Shown here piece after piece: positions 58,563-64,000 of a DNA stretch of 64,000 nucleotides. Location: the NCBI GenBank assembly GCA_946408355.1, contig CAMJRX010000002.1:44154-108153 (forward strand), read 5' to 3'. The notes under the pieces were generated by a model that was not told where the DNA came from, did not search any database, and worked only from the letters and a program-made list of their open reading frames with translations. Position 1 is the stretch's first letter. Each line of letters opens with the position of its first letter. The stretch is from an uncultured Selenomonadales bacterium (GTDB taxonomy: Bacteria > Bacillota > Negativicutes > Selenomonadales > Selenomonadaceae). A program made the translations under genes and the position numbers.

Positions 58563-59843
58563 GTGGAGACTTCTGAAGTAGAAAAGTTCAACATTAAAAA
58601 TTTTCTCTCGACAAAGAGCGCGGCGGCGATTATTGCCTCAACTGTGGCGGTCGTCGGCGTCGGGACGATGTTTGTCTCCGATTCGGTCGCGGACGGCAAT
58701 AAAATCGTGCTCGGCGTGCGTTCTGAAGGTCAACCTATCGGCGGACTCGATAAAATTGGCGCGGAAAGATTTTTTAATGACGTTGCCGCCAAAAAAATTC
58801 ACAATTTAACGTTCAGATACGAGGGCGAAGAGTTTGTTATCACGCCCGAAGAAATTAATTTGACTGCGCAAGTCGATAAGGCGACGCAAGAGGCTTTAAG
58901 TTACGGGCGCGGCGGCTCCACGCTCGGAAATTTTAACGACCAAATTAAATGTTTGCTCAACGGGCGCAATGTTCAGCTTGCCGCTCAATACGATTCGGCT
59001 TTGCTCGACGAAAAACTTAATGCCATTGCCGCGAAAATTAATCGCGACCCCGTCAACGCGGTTGTCGAATTGTCTTCGGACGGCGCAATCCAAAAATTTC
59101 CTGGCGTTATCGGTAAAAAATTAAATACTCAAGAACTCGCCGAAAATTTGAAAGCTCCGTTAACGACTTTGAATTTGCCGACGGGAATTATCGACTTAAA
59201 GCCCGAAGAAATTCAACCATTCATCACAACCGAAGATATTTCCGAAATTGATTCGGTTCTCGGTTCGTTCAGCACTTATTATTATCCAGGCGACAGAGGC
59301 GATAACATTTGGCTCGCTGCGAATTCTATTTCTGACAAAATTGTTAAGCCGTCGTGGACTTTTTCGTTTAATGACACGGTTGGCGAACGGACTTGGGACG
59401 CGGGCTATAAAGTTGCGGGCGTGATTATCAACGGACGACCTGCAGAGGATTATGGCGGCGGTGTTTGTCAAGTTAGCTCGACGCTTTATAACGCGGTTTT
59501 GCTCGCTGGACTTACTCCGACCGAACGCACACCGCATTTTTATCAATCAACCTACGTCGCGCCTGGACGGGACGCTACTGTTGCCGATGGTTATCTTGAT
59601 TTTAAATTTCGCAACGATTTTCCGCACAATGTTTATCTTATCGCCGACGCTTACGGCTCAACTTTAAGCGTTTATGTTTTGGGCACGAAAGCGGATTTGG
59701 GCGGCGCGGATATTGCCATTGAGCGCGAGGGTTCCGATATGTCGCCGACAATTTATCGCGTGTGGTACAGCGGAAACAACGTTATCAAAAGCGAATTTCT
59801 TCACACCGACGTTTACGAAACTCCAAAGCCCAGATTAGAATAG
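58563..59843 (+). CDS. VanW-family protein with peptidoglycan-binding-like domain
   Basis: A 426-residue protein. An N-terminal membrane span (AAAIIASTVAVVGVGTMFV, about residues 20-38) is followed by a YoaR/PG_binding_4-like domain (about 50-230) and a VanW domain (about 265-410) with the signature GRPAEDYGGGVCQVSSTLYN (about 294-313) and TERTPHFYQSTYVAPGRDAT. VanW proteins accompany some glycopeptide-resistance clusters but most are cell-envelope proteins of unknown role; nothing here suggests a van cluster. GTG start with GGAGGCG upstream. Confidence 0.88.
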   Translation: METSEVEKFNIKNFLSTKSAAAIIASTVAVVGVGTMFVSDSVADGNKIVLGVRSEGQPIGGLDKIGAERFFNDVAAKKIHNLTFRYEGEEFVITPEEINLTAQVDKATQEALSYGRGGSTLGNFNDQIKCLLNGRNVQLAAQYDSALLDEKLNAIAAKINRDPVNAVVELSSDGAIQKFPGVIGKKLNTQELAENLKAPLTTLNLPTGIIDLKPEEIQPFITTEDISEIDSVLGSFSTYYYPGDRGDNIWLAANSISDKIVKPSWTFSFNDTVGERTWDAGYKVAGVIINGRPAEDYGGGVCQVSSTLYNAVLLAGLTPTERTPHFYQSTYVAPGRDATVADGYLDFKFRNDFPHNVYLIADAYGSTLSVYVLGTKADLGGADIAIEREGSDMSPTIYRVWYSGNNVIKSEFLHTDVYETPKPRLE

Positions 59844-60144
59844 AAAACGCCAATTATCATTGTCCGCCAAAATCGGCGGGCTTTTTTTGTTCAAATGTAA
59901 AAATCCAGTATAGCGGATTTTTGTCCGTCATTTGGGATTTTTACGGTCATTTTAAGCCCTAAATCGGGGCTTTTTTTATTAAATCGCGCCATGACGCCAT
60001 TTAGCCGATTTGAAAAAATCCGCTATTACGGATTTTCCGGTTTGCTCAAAATTTCGCCCCGAATTTTTGATTTGAGCCTCTAAAATCAGTTTCAAAGCAA
60101 TTTTTTGTGTTATAATGCCCGAAAAACTGTTTGGAGGCTTGATT
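59844..60144 (+). terminator. Hairpin-rich non-coding region between the VanW gene and mnmA
   Basis: No gene. Two intrinsic terminators: CCGCC-aaaatc-GGCGG then T7 (59864-59888), and AAGCCC-loop-GGGCTT then T-run (59954-59977). In addition TAGCGGATTTTT (59911-59922) and AAAAATCCGCTA (60014-60025) are perfect inverted repeats 91 bases apart, and each arm sits in a smaller AAATCC/GGATTT hairpin. The mnmA promoter (TGTTATAAT, extended -10, near 60110-60118) lies at the end. Confidence 0.75.
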
Positions 60145-61170
60145 ATGAAAAAAAAAGTTGCCGTAGCCATGAGTGGAGGCGTTGATAGCTCGTTGACAGC
60201 GGCAATTTTGCTTAAACGCGGCTTTGAAGTCTTCGGAATAACTATGATTCTTTCAGACGATGAAAAAAATATCATTGACGCCAAAAAAGTTTGCAATCAT
60301 CTTGGAATTAGTCATCACGTCGCCGATTTTAGAGAAATTTTTAATGCAGAGGTCGAAAATTATTTCGTAGCTGAATATCTGCGCGGGCGAACGCCTAATC
60401 CTTGCGTCCGTTGCAATCTTAAAATAAAATTCGGCGCGTTGTTCGACTTTGCAATCGATTTTGGCGCGGATTTTTTTTCAACGGGGCATTATGCACGGAT
60501 TATTTTCGAGGACGGGCAATTCAAATTAAAAAAAGCCGTCGACGCTAAAAAAGACCAATCATATGTCCTTTACAACTTGACGGCTGATAAATTATCGCGA
60601 ATTATTTTGCCGCTGGGCGATTTTTCTAAGGACGAAACGAGAAGATTAGCCGCGCAGATGAATTTGCCCGTTGCAGATAAGCCTGACAGTCAAGAAATTT
60701 GTTTTGTGCCCAATGATGATTATAAAAATTTTATTTTAAGTCGCGAACCAGCCGCGCAGGCATTGCAATCCGGAGAAATCATTGATTCAAGCGGAAAGAT
60801 TTTAGGAAATCATAACGGTGTTGCGAATTACACAATCGGACAGAGGAAAGGTTTAGGAATTGCCGCGCCTCAACCGCTTTACGTTACGAAACTCGACGTT
60901 GCAAATAAAAAAGTCGTCGTCGATACGAACGATAAACTTTTTACTAAAAATTTGACGGCACGCAATGCGCATTGGATTTATAAACCGAACTTGCCGAAAA
61001 CTTTAGCCGCAAAAATTCGTTACGGATCGAAATTTGCAGAGTGTACAGTTGCAGAAGAAAAAAATTTTTTGCGTGTAGAATTTTCAGAGCCTCAACGAGC
61101 GATAACGCCTGGTCAGTCAATAGTTTTTTACGACGGTGAGGAAGTTTTAGGTGGCGCGATTATAAATTAA
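60145..61170 (+). CDS. mnmA: tRNA-specific 2-thiouridylase MnmA
   Basis: MnmA puts sulfur on wobble U34 of Lys, Glu and Gln tRNAs, with ATP. The 341-residue protein has PP-loop VAVAMSGGVDSSLTAAILLK (residues 5-24), catalytic cysteines in TPNPCVRCNLKIKFGALFDF and KPDSQEICFVPNDDYKNFI, FFSTGHYARI, KKDQSYVLYNL, and GQRKGLGI. ATG 60145 with GGAGG upstream; the longer frame is rejected. About 340 residues, slightly shorter than the E. coli form. Confidence 0.96.
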   Translation: MKKKVAVAMSGGVDSSLTAAILLKRGFEVFGITMILSDDEKNIIDAKKVCNHLGISHHVADFREIFNAEVENYFVAEYLRGRTPNPCVRCNLKIKFGALFDFAIDFGADFFSTGHYARIIFEDGQFKLKKAVDAKKDQSYVLYNLTADKLSRIILPLGDFSKDETRRLAAQMNLPVADKPDSQEICFVPNDDYKNFILSREPAAQALQSGEIIDSSGKILGNHNGVANYTIGQRKGLGIAAPQPLYVTKLDVANKKVVVDTNDKLFTKNLTARNAHWIYKPNLPKTLAAKIRYGSKFAECTVAEEKNFLRVEFSEPQRAITPGQSIVFYDGEEVLGGAIIN

Positions 61171-61174
61171 TCAC

Positions 61175-61203
61175 TTGCAAAAATTTTTCATGCAGATTAT
61201 AAT
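61175..61203 (+). promoter_or_regulatory. Plus-strand promoter of the convergent small-RNA/peptide locus
   Basis: TTGCAA (61175-61180), 17-base spacer, perfect TATAAT (61198-61203), starting four bases after the mnmA stop. Predicted start near 61210. Confidence 0.7.
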
Positions 61204-61209
61204 TTACTT

Positions 61210-61450
61210 GTTTAAAAACAAAAGTGCCCCGCGCATTTGCGAGGCGAAAGTTGCTTGAAGGCGGTTTAGCCCCTCACTGTATGAGGATTAACGTGAAACT
61301 GGGTAAAGCTTGTTTAGCAGTCGCCAGCCGTGCGAGGCTTAGGCGGCTGTTTTGCTAAGAAGGAGCAGAATCGCTCCACTAAGCAATGTCACGCGCACAA
61401 TAAACTTGATAACGCGCATATCCTCACCCCCTTTCTGGGGGATTTTCTTT
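61210..61450 (+). ncRNA. Candidate antisense RNA opposite the 26-residue peptide gene
   Basis: From the plus-strand promoter a transcript would begin near 61210 and run antisense to the whole peptide mRNA until CCCCC-tttct-GGGGG-ATTTTCTTT (61427-61450), a plausible terminator. The region is rich in stems: CAGTCGCC...GGCGGCTG, GGAGC-agaatc-GCTCC, CCTCA...TGAGG. No supported plus-strand protein. An 80-plus-nucleotide structured RNA class (not 6S, SRP, tmRNA or RNase P by motif) is also possible. Confidence 0.55.
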
Positions 61451-61486
61451 GGATTTAAACCGCCTTTTGCCGCTTAGGCATCAAGA
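61214..61486 (-). ncRNA. Predicted structured mRNA of the 26-residue peptide with fold-back ends
   Basis: Predicted start near 61486, end at the hairpin GCCTCGC...GCGGGGC (61245-61226) followed by a T-rich tract (61225-61214). Its 5' AAGGCGGTTTA (61466-61456) is perfectly complementary to 3' TAAACCGCCTT (61268-61258). The Shine-Dalgarno region AGGGGG is in a CCCCC/GGGGG hairpin, and TGAGGAT next to the ATG (61426-61420) is complementary to ATCCTCA (61288-61282) in the 3' region. Such 5'-3' fold-back and binding-site masking is typical of type I toxin mRNAs. Confidence 0.55.
61339..61419 (-). CDS. 26-residue hydrophobic peptide, candidate type I toxin
   Basis: ATG 61419 to TAA 61339 encodes a 26-residue peptide starting MRVIKFIVRVTLLSGAILLL and ending LSKTAA: a basic N-terminus, one hydrophobic span long enough to cross a membrane, and a short polar tail. 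AGGGGG lies seven bases upstream, inside a hairpin. A minus-strand promoter and terminator bracket it. It does not match the Hok, Fst, Ldr, TxpA or Hol_Tox sequences that I remember. It could be a toxin, a small membrane regulator, or a chance frame in a structured RNA. Confidence 0.5.
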   Translation of the reverse strand: MRVIKFIVRVTLLSGAILLLLSKTAA

Positions 61487-61492
61487 ATGCTA

Positions 61493-61521
61493 ATTATAAA
61501 TCATAAGTCGTCGAATTTCAA
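61493..61521 (-). promoter_or_regulatory. Minus-strand promoter of the 26-residue peptide gene
   Basis: Minus-strand TTGAAA (61521-61516), 17-base spacer, perfect TATAAT (61498-61493). It faces the plus-strand promoter at 61175 across about 290 bases. Confidence 0.7.
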
Positions 61522-61592
61522 GGCGACTTCATTTTTTTTACAGGTTGAAAATTTTTTAAGCGGCGATTATACTTGCGCTGGAGGTGTTTTAC

Positions 61593-63284
61593 TTGGAGAC
61601 AAAAAAATTATTTCGCGGCTTTTGGTTGCTGTTTAAAGGCTATTGGTCGTCGGAATATAAATGGAAAGCGCGCGGATTATTAGCGATTGTAATTTTAATG
61701 AACTTCGCAATGGTATATTTACTCGTCCAACTCAACGAATGGTACAACACATTTTATAACGCGCTACAAAATTACGAAGCAGAAAATTTTTGGCCATTAA
61801 TCGGACAATTCAGCGCGATTGCGTTCGTTTACATAATGATTGCAGTCTACGCGGTGTATTTGCGGCAAATGTTGCAAATAAAATGGCGCACGTGGATGAC
61901 AAATAATTATTTAAATGAATGGATGAACGGACAAACATATTATCGACTGCAAGACGCAACCGACAACCCCGACCAGCGTATTTCGGAGGACATCGGGCAA
62001 TTTGTCAACTTATCGCTCGGATTGCTCATCGGATTTTTGCGGCAGTTAACAACTTTGGCGGCGTTCGGCGTTGTTTTGTGGAATTTATCTGGCTCAATCA
62101 CAATCGCAGGTCTCATTATTCCTGGCTACATGTTTTGGTTTTCGTTCGTGTATTCGGGACTTGGAACTTTCTTCGCGCACAAAGTCGGACGTAAATTAAT
62201 TGGTTTAAACTTCGACCAGCAAAAATACGAGGCGGATTTTCGTTTTAGTATGATGCGCGTCAGGGAAAATTCAGAAAGTATAGCATTTTATCGCGGTGAG
62301 TCTGCTGAACTTGAGGGTTTTAATTTAAAATTCTCCAATGTCATAAAAAATTATTGGCAACTAATGAAAAAGACTAAGCACTTAAATTTTTACGTGAATG
62401 GTTACGCGCAACTAGCGGTTATCGTGCCGTTAATTATGGCGGCTCCGCGATATTTTTCTAAAGAGATTCAACTTGGCGGGCTTATGCAAATTTCTTCGGC
62501 ATTTGGACGCGTTCAAGACGCTTTAAGCTTTTTTGTAGATTCATACGACACGTTAGCAAATTTAGCGGCGGTAATCAATCGACTTGCGGGCTTTACGGAG
62601 CATATGGACGAGGCTAAAAAAATTCAAAGCAAAGTTACGACTGCGACGGCTCCAGAATTAAAAATTTCCGAGTTAAACGTCTCTTTACCGACTGGACGCG
62701 AACTTTTAAAGAAACTTTCGCTCCAACTGCAAAATTCTAAGTCATTATTGGTTACAGGATTGTCCGGTTGTGGAAAATCGACGTTGTTAAGAACTTTAGC
62801 GGGAATATGGGCGCATGCAACGGGCGAAATTGCTTTACCGGAGAATTCTCGCGTAATGTTCTTGCCGCAAAAACCATATTTGCCGCTCGGAACGCTCCGA
62901 CGCGCATTAATTTATCCTTTTGCCGAAAAAGATTCACCACCCGACGAAAAGTTGAAAAAAATTTTGCAAACAGTCGAATTACCCGCGCTAACAGAAAAAT
63001 TAGACGTAGCAGACGATTGGAGCCGGATTTTATCTTTAGGCGAGCAACAACGATTAGCGTTTGCACGAGTTTTATTGAGCGAACCGGATTATATTTTCTT
63101 AGATGAGGCAACGAGCGCACTCGACGAGCCACGCGAAATTGAAATGTATAAGCTTCTGCGCGAAAAATTGCCTAAAGTTACCGTTGTAAGCGTTGGGCAC
63201 AGGTCGACGCTATTTAAGTTGCACGACGTGGAATTAAATTTGGACGGCGCAGGCAATTATAAAATTCGCGAACTTTCTGTTTAA
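61593..63284 (+). CDS. SbmA/YddA-like ABC transporter (fused membrane and ATPase domains)
   Basis: A 563-residue half-transporter of the ABC_membrane_2 family (YddA, Rv1819c, SbmA/BacA-related), which move cobalamin, bleomycin or peptides. Membrane domain about 1-330 with NEWYNTFYNALQNYEAENFW and the family RxSxDxxxF-like DNPDQRISEDIGQFVNLSLG. ATPase domain about 350-563: Walker A VTGLSGCGKSTLLRTLAGIW, signature LSLGEQQRLAFARVLL, Walker B YIFLDEATSALDEP, and VSVGHRSTLF. TTG 61593 is chosen because GGAGGTG is six bases upstream; a GTG inside that site is rejected. Direction and substrate are unknown. Confidence 0.9.
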   Translation: METKKLFRGFWLLFKGYWSSEYKWKARGLLAIVILMNFAMVYLLVQLNEWYNTFYNALQNYEAENFWPLIGQFSAIAFVYIMIAVYAVYLRQMLQIKWRTWMTNNYLNEWMNGQTYYRLQDATDNPDQRISEDIGQFVNLSLGLLIGFLRQLTTLAAFGVVLWNLSGSITIAGLIIPGYMFWFSFVYSGLGTFFAHKVGRKLIGLNFDQQKYEADFRFSMMRVRENSESIAFYRGESAELEGFNLKFSNVIKNYWQLMKKTKHLNFYVNGYAQLAVIVPLIMAAPRYFSKEIQLGGLMQISSAFGRVQDALSFFVDSYDTLANLAAVINRLAGFTEHMDEAKKIQSKVTTATAPELKISELNVSLPTGRELLKKLSLQLQNSKSLLVTGLSGCGKSTLLRTLAGIWAHATGEIALPENSRVMFLPQKPYLPLGTLRRALIYPFAEKDSPPDEKLKKILQTVELPALTEKLDVADDWSRILSLGEQQRLAFARVLLSEPDYIFLDEATSALDEPREIEMYKLLREKLPKVTVVSVGHRSTLFKLHDVELNLDGAGNYKIRELSV

Positions 63285-63335
63285 CGATTTTCTTAGACGA
63301 GATTTCTCATACTTATAAACACATATTCTAAAAAA

Positions 63336-63366
63336 AATGCCTCTCAATTCGGGAGGCATTTTTTTA
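63336..63366 (+). terminator. Intrinsic terminator after the ABC transporter
   Basis: AATGCCTC (63336-63343) and GAGGCATT (63353-63360) with a nine-base loop, then T7. Confidence 0.9.
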
Positions 63367-63427
63367 AATCGGAACAAATTGCCGCCAAACACGACCGATT
63401 TAAACCTGAAACAATAATGAATGCTCG

Positions 63428-63456
63428 TTGCTATAAATCGCAAGCTTTGCTACAAT
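63428..63456 (+). promoter_or_regulatory. Promoter of the HPr-like gene
   Basis: TTGCTA (63428-63433), 17-base spacer, TACAAT (63451-63456), about 60 bases before the ATG. Confidence 0.55.
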
Positions 63457-63516
63457 ACAATCGACGCAAGGAAGCGCGGCAAGATTCAAGGGAGCAGTAC
63501 AAAGGAGTTGTTCAAA

Positions 63517-63858
63517 ATGAAACGTACCTACAAAGTTAAAAATAGAGCTAATAAAGTTGCGGCGTCTGAAATTAACACGGCGGCGCATGCAAAAGAAGTT
63601 TCTTTCATAATGGTTGCAAAAGGCGTGCTTGCTTTCAGAGAGAGCGCACATATCATAAAAGTCGCAGAGGATACAGGTTGCACAATTAGTATCGCGTCGG
63701 GCAAAAAATACGGCACGAACAAAAGTATTCTCTCGTTGGTTAATCTCGGTATCACGTCGGGTAAAAGCCTCGTGCTTAACATAAAAGGCGAACGCAACGA
63801 AGAGGCTTTCCGCGAAATTTCAAAAATTATTAGCGGCGAAACCGACTCTAACAGCTGA
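63517..63858 (+). CDS. HPr-fold protein lacking the phosphocarrier histidine (Crh-like)
   Basis: A 113-residue protein. Residues about 28-108 have the HPr fold pattern: strand, helix, then NKSILSLVNLGITSGKSLVL (HPr LKSIMGVMSLG region, with the serine equivalent to regulatory Ser46), and C-terminal EEAFREISKII. At the active-site loop, where HPr has GLHARPA, this protein reads GVLAFRESA: no His15. It thus resembles Bacillus Crh in keeping the serine site and losing the histidine. A basic ~25-residue N-terminal extension (MKRTYKVKNRANKVAASEIN) is extra. Possibly regulatory, through HPr kinase/CcpA if present. ATG 63517 with AAAGGAG upstream; a longer frame is rejected. Confidence 0.75.
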   Translation: MKRTYKVKNRANKVAASEINTAAHAKEVSFIMVAKGVLAFRESAHIIKVAEDTGCTISIASGKKYGTNKSILSLVNLGITSGKSLVLNIKGERNEEAFREISKIISGETDSNS

Positions 63859-63910
63859 ATGCATTCATCTTAATATTTTAACCCACCCACTCATAAAATA
63901 CCCACTCACA

Positions 63911-63945
63911 AAGTCCCCGGCTTTATGTCGAGGACTTCTTTTTTA
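63911..63945 (+). terminator. Terminator after the HPr-like gene
   Basis: AAGTCC-CCG ... CGA-GGACTT (63911-63937), then CTTTTTT. The stretch before it has two imperfect ACCCACTCA repeats (near 63885 and 63900). After it, to 64000, I see no supported gene. Confidence 0.75.
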
Positions 63946-64000
63946 CACGTGAATATACAATCCAAGTGCAACAAATAAAAAACTCATAGTTTCCTGCTAA

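Noticed and set aside
58563..59843. VanW gene as evidence of glycopeptide resistance
   Set aside because: No vanHAX or other van genes nearby; VanW proteins are widespread envelope proteins.
61281..61358. 25-codon plus-strand ORF starting MRINVKLGKACLAVASRARL opposite the peptide gene
   Set aside because: No ribosome binding site, very basic composition, and it lies in stems; probably a by-product of the structured sequence.
63950..64000. Short minus-strand frame MSFLFVALGLYIHV at the window end
   Set aside because: Only 14 residues with a stop just upstream; no ribosome binding site; cannot be supported.

Overview
This 64 kb window looks like chromosomal DNA of a diderm (outer-membrane) Firmicute, most likely class Negativicutes (Selenomonadales-like). 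That assignment is inferred from gene content. Firmicute-style operons (ispA-dxs-tlyA-nadK, rph-rdgB-yfcE, VanW, TmcAL, GAGG-type ribosome binding sites, many TTG/GTG starts) sit beside Gram-negative surface functions (Wzt-like O-antigen ABC ATPase, WecB, RTX repeat proteins) and an anaerobic marker (HypF for [NiFe] hydrogenase). I saw no rRNA, tRNA, insertion sequence, prophage or CRISPR array.

Layout. 1-4.65 kb (minus): membrane protein (cut by the window edge), UbiD decarboxylase, an EcoRV-like restriction-modification pair with a broken endonuclease, then TatC-TatA. 4.7-9.9 kb (plus): MBL-fold hydrolase, a GrpE-like protein and a very long Hsp70. 9.9-20.4 kb: transporters, TmcAL, a glucosaminidase, a ferredoxin, a CNNM/HlyC protein, a Pro-rich secreted protein, RsmG, HisC-HisB and an RmlD-like reductase. 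20.4-30.2 kb (minus): a decayed acyltransferase, HypF, and three RTX-repeat proteins sharing one N-terminal fold; only one keeps a zinc-protease HExxH motif, and it is frameshifted at an A8 tract. 30.4-37.5 kb (plus): serC-ttcA-ispA-secreted protein-dxs-tlyA-nadK, with a diverged 156 bp tandem duplication at the tlyA/nadK junction. 37.5-45.8 kb (minus): potABCD polyamine importer, a stand-alone condensation-domain protein, a GH84 glycosidase, and a three-gene operon with a CofE-like protein and a coiled-coil membrane protein. 46-49.7 kb: LeuA, then YfcE-RdgB-Rph. 49.9-59.8 kb (plus): WecA/TagO and WecB envelope sugar genes, two tandem secreted HAD proteins, a solute-binding lipoprotein, a chemoreceptor, Wzt and VanW. 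60.1-64 kb: MnmA, a compact structured locus with convergent promoters and a 26-residue hydrophobic peptide gene, an SbmA/YddA-like ABC exporter, and an HPr-like protein without the phosphocarrier histidine.

The most notable signals are: (1) the 61.2-61.5 kb locus, which has the architecture of a type I toxin-antitoxin system; (2) the EcoRV-like system with two lesions in the nuclease gene, in a window where I found no GATATC site; (3) the RTX family with lost protease residues and a homopolymer frameshift; (4) the GrpE-like/Hsp70 pair; (5) a strongly repeated oligonucleotide, CCGCGCAGATTTT; (6) the tlyA/nadK duplication. All coordinates and motif counts were read by eye; family assignments come from recognised motifs, not from database searches.
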